The translations under genes and the position numbers were made by a program. From CAYWIT01 sp964458415 (GTDB lineage: Bacteria > Pseudomonadota > Alphaproteobacteria > Micavibrionales > UBA2020), in contig CAYWIT010000002.1 of assembly GCA_964458415.1 (NCBI GenBank), forward strand, positions 101,327-165,326: a stretch of DNA of 64,000 nucleotides, in the 5' to 3' direction. Below the pieces are notes generated by a model. That model saw only the letters and a list, made by a program, of their open reading frames with translations, ran no database searches and was not told the origin of the DNA. Of the stretch, positions 42,327 through 49,420 are shown in pieces; within the stretch, counting starts at the first letter, position 1; each line of letters starts with the position of its first letter.

Positions 42327-43151
42327 ATGTTTTCACTCAAAACAACACTATTTCAGGCGGCCACCATCGCCGCCGTTACTATGCCTGCCTGTGCCTGGGC
42401 AGAGGCATCGCCCAAGCTGACGTTGTCATCGAGCTATAATTATAGCACGGGCGATTACGGGCAGGTTATTGATACCGCGATCACCTATATCCCTGTGACA
42501 GCCAAGCTGAAGTATGACGCTTGGACGGCGAAACTTACGGTTCCTTATATCAAGATTACCGGCCCCGGGGTTGTTGTCGGCGGGGAAGATGCGACAGTTG
42601 TCGGCGCACCTGCCGCGAAGGGGACGGAAAGTGGTTTGGGCGATGTGATCGCCAGCCTAGGCTATACGATGCCCTTGGGGAACAAGGGTACATTCGGTGA
42701 TTTGACGGGAAAGGTTAAATTTCCGACTGCGGACGAGGATAAAAAGCTTGGTACAGGCAATACAGATTATACGGTACAGGCCGGTCTGACTCAGGTTTAT
42801 AATGATTTTTATTTTACGGGTAATGTTGGCCGTAAATTCAATGGAAGTTCCGCGACCTATCGTCTCGATGATGTGTGGAAGTATTCCGTTGGGGCCGGAT
42901 ACAATATTACACCGGCGGTCAGTGCGGGGGTTTCTTACGATTTTCGTGAAGGGGCCACAGCCACAGCCAAAAACTTTAGTCAGGCGATTACCTACGCAAC
43001 TTATAAGCTGACGCCGGAATGGGCAACGCAGATTTATCTTGGCTCAGGATTTACCGATGCAGCGCCAAACCTGACGACAGGCGTGCAACTGAGCTACAAG
43101 TTTGACTTCTCCGGTGCTGGGGGTGGTCCTGCTATAGGTTCGGATGATTGA
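42327..43151 (+). CDS. Outer-membrane beta-barrel protein (MetA-pathway/transporter-like)
   Basis: The 274-residue protein has a signal peptide (cleavage after CAWA, near residue 25) and a series of amphipathic beta-strands: KLTLSSSYNYSTGDYGQVID, AKLKYDAWTAKLTVPYIKI, DYTVQAGLTQVYNDFYFTG and SVGAGYNITPAVSAGVSYDF. The GLGDVIASLGY turn resembles barrels of the phenol-degradation MetA-like family. The last strand ends near LSYKFDF, with a short tail after it. It probably forms a 10-12-strand channel. An AAAAGGAG ribosome site precedes the start. A link to the adjacent PE-repeat proteins is suggested by position only. Confidence 0.8.
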   Translation: MFSLKTTLFQAATIAAVTMPACAWAEASPKLTLSSSYNYSTGDYGQVIDTAITYIPVTAKLKYDAWTAKLTVPYIKITGPGVVVGGEDATVVGAPAAKGTESGLGDVIASLGYTMPLGNKGTFGDLTGKVKFPTADEDKKLGTGNTDYTVQAGLTQVYNDFYFTGNVGRKFNGSSATYRLDDVWKYSVGAGYNITPAVSAGVSYDFREGATATAKNFSQAITYATYKLTPEWATQIYLGSGFTDAAPNLTTGVQLSYKFDFSGAGGGPAIGSDD

Positions 43152-43176
43152 CAGGAAGTTTCCGGGTTGATGAATA

Positions 43177-43205
43177 AAAAGGCCGTTGCAGCGCAACGGC
43201 CTTTT
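43177..43205. terminator. Bidirectional rho-independent terminator between the barrel gene and trkH
   Basis: AAAAGGCCGTTGC and GCAACGGCCTTTT form a perfect 13-base-pair stem with an AGC loop. T-runs exist on both strands, so it can end both the outer-membrane protein gene and the convergent apaG-trkH transcript. Confidence 0.92.
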
Positions 43206-43209
43206 CCTT

Positions 43210-44652
43210 TCAGTCTCTCCAGAAACGCGGCGATAGCAGAACCAGCAGTGTAAAAAACTCCAGACGTCCTAGCAGCATGGCCACGGAAAGGATCCAGATG
43301 GATGCCGAGGGCAAGGTTGAAAAGTTTCCGGCAGGGCCGATAGTGCTGCCCAGACCGGGGCCAACATTGCTTAATGCGGTTATTGATCCGGAGAAGGCGG
43401 TAACGAATTCCAGCCCCGTCAGCATCAGTAACATGCCAAAAAACACAAAGGACGCCAGATAGATGAAAAAGAAAACACTGACGGATATCTGGACCGGCGC
43501 ATCTATCGGTTTGCGATTGTAATGAACCTGAAAAACGCCGTTTGGCACCAGCAGGCGGTTGAGCTGCTGCTTCAGCATGGACCACAGGATCTGCAGGCGG
43601 AAAATCTTCATCCCGCCGGATGTGGAACCCGAACAGCTTCCCGTGAAGGTCAGCAGAAAGGCGACGGCAATAGCAAAGGGGCCCCAGAGCGTATAGTCCT
43701 GCGTGGCGAAGCCGGTGGTCGTCATCAGGGTTACGACCTTGAAGGCCGCATGGCGGAGCGCGGTCAGCAGGTCGAATTGATCTGTGACCATCAGGTAAAG
43801 TGTCAGGATGACAGTAAAAGCAAGAATGGTGCCTATGAAAGCGCGCACCTGCCCGTCTTTTGGCAATGAGTTTGTATTTCCCTTGAGCGTCTTGAGGTAA
43901 AGTACAAATGGCAAAGCGCCCAGAATCATAAAAACAATAACGATGATATCGATCAGCGGGCTGTTAAAATGCCCGATTGAGCCGTCCGAGGTGGAGAACC
44001 CGCCGGTGGAGACAGTTGACATGGCATGGCAGAAGGCTTCAAAGACGGTCATGCCGGCGCTGTAGAGAAACATGGCACAGGCCAGAGTCAGAAAGATATA
44101 GATAAACAGAATGGCCACAGCCATCTGGCTGGCGCTGGGCATGACTTTTTCGATATCAAAGGATTGCGTCTTGAATATCTGCATGCCGGAAATTTGCAGC
44201 ATTGGCAGAATGGCAAGGGCGATAATCAAAAACCCGATGCCGCCCAGCCATTGCAGCATGGCCCGCCAGAGCAGAATGCCGTGGGGAAGATGGTCAAGAC
44301 CGGTGATGACGGTGGAGCCAGTGGTAGTGATGCCCGACATCGCCTCGAAAAAGGCGTTTGTATAGCTCAGGTTCGTTTCCGTGAAGCAAAAAGGCAGGGC
44401 GCCGAATGCCGTCAGGAATACCCAGCTGAGAGAGGTGAGAAGAAATGTTTCTTTCAGTGTCATTTGAAATTTCTGCTGTTTGTTAACAAACAGCAGGGAG
44501 AACCCGAAAAAGGCGGTAATGATCTGTACCCCGGCAAAAACTTTCCAGTCCGGCGCGTGGTTCGCCAGATCAATCAGGGTTGGAACAGTCATGGCCATGG
44601 AGAAAATAAGCAGCAGGATGCCATTGATATAAAAAATTGGTTTGTAATTCAT
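43210..44652 (-). CDS. trkH: Potassium uptake protein TrkH
   Basis: The 480-residue membrane protein shows the fourfold M1-P-M2 repeats of TrkH/KtrB channels. Selectivity-loop motifs are visible: SGITTTGSTVI, TVSTGGFSTSD, MTTTGFATQD and TALSNVGPGLG. The conserved TGSCSGSTSGGMKIFR region near residue 340 is also present. It forms the potassium-conducting pore controlled by TrkA, whose gene end is at the window start. It is transcribed after apaG, nine bases apart. Confidence 0.94.
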   Translation of the reverse strand: MNYKPIFYINGILLLIFSMAMTVPTLIDLANHAPDWKVFAGVQIITAFFGFSLLFVNKQQKFQMTLKETFLLTSLSWVFLTAFGALPFCFTETNLSYTNAFFEAMSGITTTGSTVITGLDHLPHGILLWRAMLQWLGGIGFLIIALAILPMLQISGMQIFKTQSFDIEKVMPSASQMAVAILFIYIFLTLACAMFLYSAGMTVFEAFCHAMSTVSTGGFSTSDGSIGHFNSPLIDIIVIVFMILGALPFVLYLKTLKGNTNSLPKDGQVRAFIGTILAFTVILTLYLMVTDQFDLLTALRHAAFKVVTLMTTTGFATQDYTLWGPFAIAVAFLLTFTGSCSGSTSGGMKIFRLQILWSMLKQQLNRLLVPNGVFQVHYNRKPIDAPVQISVSVFFFIYLASFVFFGMLLMLTGLEFVTAFSGSITALSNVGPGLGSTIGPAGNFSTLPSASIWILSVAMLLGRLEFFTLLVLLSPRFWRD

Positions 44653-44661
44653 GATTGCGGA

Positions 44662-45054
44662 TCAGTTCAGTTGGCGTGAAGGGAGCGGCGTGTCGAGAGA
44701 AAAAGCGGGAATTTGCACGTCGAATGTTTTTCCATCCGGCGTTTGCATGGAATAGCGTCCATGCATGATTCCTCCCGGCGTGGGGAGCGGTGTGCCGCTT
44801 GTGTATTCAAAATTATCACCGGGCTTCAGGACGGGTTGTTCTCCGACAACGCCGTCACCCGAAACTTCCTGTACGCGCCCAAAAGAGTCGGTAATGACCC
44901 AGTGGCGCGTGCGGAGCTGGATTGTTTCAGTGCTGTGGTTTTCGATGCGGACTTTATAGGCCCAGATATAGACATGCTTTTCCGGGGCGGACTCGCCTTC
45001 CAGATAGGTGGGTTCGACTGAAATCTGAATATTACGCGTGGTCTGGCTATACAT
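44662..45054 (-). CDS. apaG: ApaG/CorD family protein
   Basis: The 130-residue protein has the ApaG fibronectin-like fold with YIWAYKVRIENHSTETIQL, RHWVITDSFGRVQEVSGDGV and GEQPVLKPGDNFEYTSGTPL. It also has the C-terminal MHGRYSMQTPDG. ApaG proteins bind nucleotides or divalent cations and have been tied to cobalt/magnesium resistance; the molecular role is not settled. It lies directly upstream of trkH in the same orientation, so a link to ion homeostasis is reasonable. Confidence 0.93.
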   Translation of the reverse strand: MYSQTTRNIQISVEPTYLEGESAPEKHVYIWAYKVRIENHSTETIQLRTRHWVITDSFGRVQEVSGDGVVGEQPVLKPGDNFEYTSGTPLPTPGGIMHGRYSMQTPDGKTFDVQIPAFSLDTPLPSRQLN

Positions 45055-45116
45055 GATTTCGAGCGTTCCTGTTTTTAAAGATGCCGTTACAGCATATCCG
45101 ATCTGCTTTGAAAAAG

Positions 45117-45148
45117 AAACCGGCCAGCGTTTCCACTGGCCGGTTTTT
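45117..45148 (-). terminator. Rho-independent terminator of the OmpA-like lipoprotein gene
   Basis: Read on the minus strand, AAACCGGCCAG and CTGGCCGGTTT form an 11-base-pair stem with an eight-base loop, followed by CTTTTTC. It begins 26 bases after the stop of the OmpA-like gene. Confidence 0.88.
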
Positions 45149-45174
45149 ATGAAGTGATACTGTCGCTTTCCGCT

Positions 45175-46083
45175 TTACTCCAGAGTGATCTGGGCGCGAC
45201 GGTTGGCAGGTTCGCGGACGTTGTCCGGCGTTTTGACCAGAAGATCGGTCTCGCCGCGGGACTCGACGCGGACGAGGTCTTCGGCAACGCCACGGGCAAC
45301 CAGACCGGTTTTGACGGCCTTGGCACGCTTCAACGACAGCTTTTCATTATAAGCGGTCGGGCCCGAGCTGTCGGCATGGCCAACAACAACCAGGCCTTTG
45401 ATGTCCTGACGGCTCTTGACTTCTTCCGCGACGGCGTCGAGGACGTCGTTTGCTCCGGCGGTAACGCTGTGCTGATCCCAGTCAAAGAAGACAAGGAACA
45501 TAGCCTGTTCAACCGGAACTTCCGTGCCTTTGGGCATTTCCGTTACAGGAGACGGGAATTCTTCCGCAGCGGCGGGTGCCGGTGGCGCCTGTTGCCCGAC
45601 GGCATCCTGCAACGCTTTCAGGGCGTCTTTGAATGCAGATTTGCAAGGAACTTCGGCGTTCCAGTTTTCTTCCTGCTGTTCAGCCCAGCAATCGAAACGC
45701 GCCTGCGCGGTGGCAGCTTTGGCGGAAGCCATTTCACGGCCGCCTTTTTCCAGCGCGTCAACCAGATCGGCGCGGGCTTTGGTCATTTCAGCCAGATTCT
45801 TGTCGCCAAGATCCCAGTCATCCAGTGTTTCCGGCATGACAACCACACCGCTTGCGGCGGCCAGACCTTTGCGGGCAAAGTGCAGCGCATCGGCGTAATC
45901 AAACATTTTTGTCTGCTGATCGTTTGCGTAGTCGCGGTATTCAGCGGCGAGGTATTTGGTAAAGGGCGAACCGACCGCTTCCGCTTTATTGAGCGCATCG
46001 ACGGTAGAGTTGCTGCTGGCGCCTGTGCAGGCTGCCAAAACAAGCACCGCCGCGAGGGCAAAAAATCTGTTGATCAGCTTCAT
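45175..46083 (-). CDS. OmpA-family peptidoglycan-associated lipoprotein
   Basis: The 302-residue protein has a lipoprotein signal with LAAC (Cys19), a ~170-residue helical region with two cysteines (FDCWAEQQEENWNAEVPC), and a C-terminal OmpA domain. That domain carries GLVVVGHADSSGPTAYNEKL, the LKRAKAVK helix and NVREPANRRAQITL. It should tether the outer membrane to peptidoglycan. I chose the ATG at 46083 because AAGGAG lies upstream and the lipobox falls at a normal distance. A second in-frame ATG at 46197, also behind a strong GAGGGG site, would add 38 residues. Confidence 0.88.
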   Translation of the reverse strand: MKLINRFFALAAVLVLAACTGASSNSTVDALNKAEAVGSPFTKYLAAEYRDYANDQQTKMFDYADALHFARKGLAAASGVVVMPETLDDWDLGDKNLAEMTKARADLVDALEKGGREMASAKAATAQARFDCWAEQQEENWNAEVPCKSAFKDALKALQDAVGQQAPPAPAAAEEFPSPVTEMPKGTEVPVEQAMFLVFFDWDQHSVTAGANDVLDAVAEEVKSRQDIKGLVVVGHADSSGPTAYNEKLSLKRAKAVKTGLVARGVAEDLVRVESRGETDLLVKTPDNVREPANRRAQITLE

Positions 46084-46286
46084 ATAAAAATCTCCTTGGG
46101 TGGGCGTGACTTCTGTTCTCTCATGCTTTTCCGCTTTTGTATTGTTTTCAAAAGGATAAACACAATAGCGGCGAATGGCGACGAGGCATTTCTTCATAAC
46201 TTCCCCTCTGGCGCTTGTAAAGATGTTTTATTGTAAGTTCGTCGGATAGTTTGTTTTCATAATCTTTTAAATATCTTTAATGCCCC

Positions 46287-46315
46287 TTGAAGCAGGGGAA
46301 AAGATGTCATATGAA
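46287..46315 (+). promoter_or_regulatory. Promoter of tRNA-Gly
   Basis: TTGAAG and TATGAA are separated by 17 bases, with the -10 ending 23 bases before the mature tRNA 5' end. Confidence 0.55.
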
Positions 46316-46338
46316 AGGAGTGTTCTGCTTTATTGCAG

Positions 46339-46413
46339 GCGGGTGTAGCTCAGTGGTAGAGCGTTAGCTTCCCAAGCTAAATGTCGCGGGTTCGACCCCC
46401 GTCGCCCGCTCCA
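46339..46413 (+). tRNA. tRNA-Gly (anticodon CCC), CCA encoded
   Basis: A cloverleaf is readable: acceptor GCGGGTG with CGCCCGC (one G-T pair), D-arm GCTC...GAGC, anticodon stem TTAGC/GCTAA with loop TTCCCAA (anticodon CCC, reading GGG), and a GGTTCGACC-type T-arm. A discriminator T is followed by encoded CCA. Length is 75 bases. Confidence 0.97.
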
Positions 46414-46539
46414 ATAAAACAAGGTTTTTTTCCATTTTTTATTTTCAGCAAAACCGGAGCGGCAGATAAACCGCTTGTGTTTTAATTTGCGTTATGTATA
46501 TTAACTTATCCTATAAATTATAAATCAGGTGCCTGTCGC

Positions 46540-47904
46540 ATGGGCCAAGACAATTTGTTCAAAAGAAAGCTATCAAGGGCTTTTCGTCATGCCGTGCTGG
46601 CTGGGGTCGGGATTTTTGCTGTGCTGCCAAGCAGCGCACAGGAGATTGAACCTGTGCCGCAGACAAGGTATTCGCAGATGCTGGACAAGATTGAAGCCGA
46701 GGGGAATGCGGCAAATCCAGCGCAGCAAATAATTATTCTCGATATGGACGAGGTTTTGCTAAGCGGCCTTTCCGGAGAATTGCGCCGCCCCATCGAGCAA
46801 CTTGAGAAAAGCGGCGCGACAAGGGACGGTGCTGTTATAAGCGGTATTAATCTTGCCATGCCTTCCGGCAAGTCTTTTCACGCGCTTGATCAGAATCCGC
46901 AAGCCTTTCTTTATGTCGCAAAGAACGGGAAGAATGTTTGCGCGATTGTTCCCGACACGCTGGATCTTTCCGGTTATACGCGTGCCAGCAGTTTCTGGGG
47001 GCGCGCTGTGCAATCCAACGTAAAGGCCGATTCTGCGCCCGAAGATTTTTTCCGGCATGTAACCTATCATGAGCTCTGGCATTGTCTGGATAAGAAATTT
47101 CTACAACAGGTGACGGCCGCCTATAAAGGCCGTGAGGCCGATACCGCGGCCTATGCCGTTTTACTGCATCGGAGCGAGCTTTTTGCTGAAATTGCGGCCA
47201 CCTTGACCCTTGCGGCCAAAGGGGAAACGGGCATCAGTCTCCAGCGGGCGGATATGCGTGCTTGGCGCTCGTACAAGGCTGGCAGCGCTTTTATTCATGG
47301 TTTCGGGGGCGAGGGCGGCTATTCAAAAAAACATGATCCTGAATACTACGCAGGCGCTTATTATTACCTGACGCGCGGAACTGACGCCGCTCTGGAGCAC
47401 GCAAAACAGACAGGGCAGGACAAGATCAGGCAGTATAGTTTTGATGATATCGGGCGTATTGCCGCAGAGCTCACCGAAAAGGTGGCACTGGATAAATCGC
47501 AGATCATCGCTCTGGCGAATTTCTTTGACAAAGGGGAGGCTTATCTGAAAAAGTTGCGCGCAGCGCCCTCTCCGCAGGAAAGAAAAAACCTTCTTTTTCT
47601 TGAAGACTTTCTTGCCCGCGTCACACTTGCCGGTGAAAGGGTGGCTGTGCCTGCGGCGGAGGGGTTTCGGGGCGCACGTGTCCTGCCGCCTTCAGTCAAG
47701 GCCGTTGTAGAGGATGATTTGCAAAAAACATTCAACGGAGAAGCAAAGCCGGACGCGCGTCAGGCCGCAATCGCGCTGCTGGACCAGTATCGCTATAATC
47801 TGCATCATGCAGCTGACACAAAGACGCGGCAGGACTATGAAGAGCGCCTTGCAGCCTTGCGGCTGATGCTGGGACGCGGCAACGTCAAAAATCCTCTACG
47901 CTGA
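46540..47904 (+). CDS. Putative secreted zinc metallopeptidase (HExxH) of unknown family
   Basis: The 454-residue protein has a basic N terminus and a signal-like hydrophobic segment ending SSAQ (about residue 34). Residues 177-181 are HELWH, a zincin HExxH motif, in the helix HVTYHELWHCLDKKF. Downstream glutamates in RSELFAEIAATL (Glu213, Glu217) could be the third zinc ligand. The rest is mainly helical, with a Tyr-rich segment (PEYYAGAYYYL) and a C-terminal region resembling degenerate helical repeats. I do not recognise the family. The neighbours are tRNA genes, so context gives no hint. Confidence 0.75.
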   Translation: MGQDNLFKRKLSRAFRHAVLAGVGIFAVLPSSAQEIEPVPQTRYSQMLDKIEAEGNAANPAQQIIILDMDEVLLSGLSGELRRPIEQLEKSGATRDGAVISGINLAMPSGKSFHALDQNPQAFLYVAKNGKNVCAIVPDTLDLSGYTRASSFWGRAVQSNVKADSAPEDFFRHVTYHELWHCLDKKFLQQVTAAYKGREADTAAYAVLLHRSELFAEIAATLTLAAKGETGISLQRADMRAWRSYKAGSAFIHGFGGEGGYSKKHDPEYYAGAYYYLTRGTDAALEHAKQTGQDKIRQYSFDDIGRIAAELTEKVALDKSQIIALANFFDKGEAYLKKLRAAPSPQERKNLLFLEDFLARVTLAGERVAVPAAEGFRGARVLPPSVKAVVEDDLQKTFNGEAKPDARQAAIALLDQYRYNLHHAADTKTRQDYEERLAALRLMLGRGNVKNPLR

Positions 47905-47990
47905 GGGAGGAACATTCCTGTTTCAATTCAGAAATTCCAGAGATGATCCTCCGCAGCCGTAAGGTTTAGGAGAGATTTCTTGAGGAAGCA

Positions 47991-48066
47991 TGGTGCTGTC
48001 GAGAGGATTTGAACCTCCGACCCCCGCATTACGAATGCGGTGCTCTACCAGCTGAGCTACGACAGC
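47991..48066 (-). tRNA. tRNA-Thr (anticodon CGT), CCA encoded
   Basis: On the minus strand, acceptor GCTGTCG pairs perfectly with CGACAGC. The anticodon stem CCGCA/TGCGG carries loop TTCGTAA (anticodon CGT, reading ACG), the T-arm contains GGTTCAAAT, and discriminator A is followed by encoded CCA. Length is 76 bases. Confidence 0.97.
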
Positions 48067-48078
48067 ATAGATGCGAGA

Positions 48079-48106
48079 ACATAAGGCAAAGCAGGGCTGA
48101 TTTCAA
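48079..48106 (-). promoter_or_regulatory. Putative promoter of tRNA-Thr overlapping a hairpin
   Basis: Read on the minus strand, TTGAAA and TTATGT are separated by 16 bases, 12 bases before the tRNA. The -35 sits in the loop of a 7-base-pair hairpin (CAGGGCT/AGCCCTG, 48092-48112) that may be the 3' end signal of the carbonic anhydrase transcript, though it lacks a T-run. Confidence 0.45.
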
Positions 48107-48148
48107 GCCCTGAAAATATACAATAAAATCAGGGATGTTTTGTTGTTT

Positions 48149-48883
48149 TTAGGCCGCTTTCAGGGAGAGCTGGCGTAAAAATTTTGCAATCGGGGCCTGG
48201 CTTTCGCAGCCGCAGATGTCCTTTGCGCCGCAGCCAGAGGGGCTTGTCAGGATATTTTTGAACGAAGCGGTTTCAGAGTCGTATTCGGCAAGCAGGCCCT
48301 GTCTGAAATCGAAATACCAGCCGTGAAGAATGATCTTGCCATTTTCAACGCCTTCCCTGATCCACGGAAAGGTCATCAGGTTATGCAGCGAGGTGAGGAT
48401 GACGGCCTGCTCCAGAATGGGGAGGCGTTTTTCAGGCGGCGCTTCCGCCATTTCCTGTTCGACCAGTTTTTTTGCTTCTTCACAGATATGAACCCATTCC
48501 CCGAGGAATTCGTACTGTTCACGTGTTGTGGCTTTGTCGGCAAGGGCGCGGATGCCGCCGCAGAGGGCGTGCCCCATGACAATAATATGTTTGACCTTCA
48601 GCCCCTTCACGGCAAATTCGATAGCGGCGCTTGTGCCGTGGTGGGAACCGGCGCTGGCCTTGCGGTACGGGGGCACGATAGCGGCAACGTTGCGGACGAC
48701 GAAAGCCTCTCCCGGTTCGCATTCCGTGACAATGGCCGGATCAATGCGTGAATCCGAACAGGCGATGATTAGAACTTCGGGCGATTGCCCGTTTACGGCG
48801 AGGCTTTCGTATTTCTCGCGCGCGGATTCAAAGTAGACTTTGTGAAATTTCCGGTATCCTTCGATGAGTTTGCGGAATGGCAT
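48149..48883 (-). CDS. Beta-class carbonic anhydrase
   Basis: The 244-residue protein has the beta-CA zinc ligands Cys42 (ACSDSR, with the Asp44-Arg46 dyad), His105 and Cys108 (GHALCGG). It also has the conserved FVVRNVAA segment. It interconverts CO2 and bicarbonate. It has a long C-terminal end with a cluster of cysteines (GCGAKDICGCES) that is unusual and might bind a metal. It begins three bases after an unknown 125-residue gene, so the pair is an operon. Confidence 0.94.
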   Translation of the reverse strand: MPFRKLIEGYRKFHKVYFESAREKYESLAVNGQSPEVLIIACSDSRIDPAIVTECEPGEAFVVRNVAAIVPPYRKASAGSHHGTSAAIEFAVKGLKVKHIIVMGHALCGGIRALADKATTREQYEFLGEWVHICEEAKKLVEQEMAEAPPEKRLPILEQAVILTSLHNLMTFPWIREGVENGKIILHGWYFDFRQGLLAEYDSETASFKNILTSPSGCGAKDICGCESQAPIAKFLRQLSLKAA

Positions 48884-48886
48884 AGA

Positions 48887-49264
48887 TCACATTTTCCTCA
48901 TGACAAGGCGCGTTGTTTCGTCGCCGTGCCGGATGGTGCCGGAGAGAACGATTTTTCCGTCATCTGTTGTTACGTCAAGGATGGTTTTGTAGGTCATCAT
49001 GCCTTTGGTCAGGTTGCCCTTGTCGTCCTGAATAAACGTGCTGTCACCGGCATGGCTGGGATCCACGGTAGATTCCATCTGGACCTGATGGTCATTCAGG
49101 ATTGAAAACGAGCTTTCCCAGATAAAACCGTTGGCGTCCTTACGGTAGGTGAGGCCGTTACGAATTTCCGTGATGCCGTCTCCGTTGACGACATAAGGCC
49201 CACCCTTGCTTGTTTCCGATTTGACTTCGTATTTGCCATCGATGTCGCCCACAGAAAGAGCCAT
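48887..49264 (-). CDS. Conserved-looking hypothetical protein co-transcribed with carbonic anhydrase
   Basis: The 125-residue protein has no signal peptide and looks all-beta, like a small lipocalin-type or beta-barrel domain: GDIDGKYEVKSETSKG, TEIRNGLTYRKDANGFIWES, HQVQMESTVDPSHAGDSTFI, GKIVLSGTIRHGDETTRLVM. I cannot name the family. An AGGAGATGATCTG leader precedes the ATG, and its stop is three bases before the carbonic anhydrase start. Confidence 0.72.
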   Translation of the reverse strand: MALSVGDIDGKYEVKSETSKGGPYVVNGDGITEIRNGLTYRKDANGFIWESSFSILNDHQVQMESTVDPSHAGDSTFIQDDKGNLTKGMMTYKTILDVTTDDGKIVLSGTIRHGDETTRLVMRKM

Positions 49265-49420
49265 CAGATCATCTCCTGAAATTGTAATGCAGGTGTTATT
49301 AAATCAAAAATCGTGCAAAAAGGCAATATTGGACATAATGGCGCCCGTCAAGGCTTCTCAGACGGCCTTGAATCTTTTATGCTTCGAACTCCTGACCCCG
49401 ACAAACAGAAGGAAAAATTG

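Noticed and set aside
46339..48066. tRNA genes flanking the HExxH gene as an integrated island
   Set aside because: No duplicated tRNA 3' ends, integrase or composition shift was seen.
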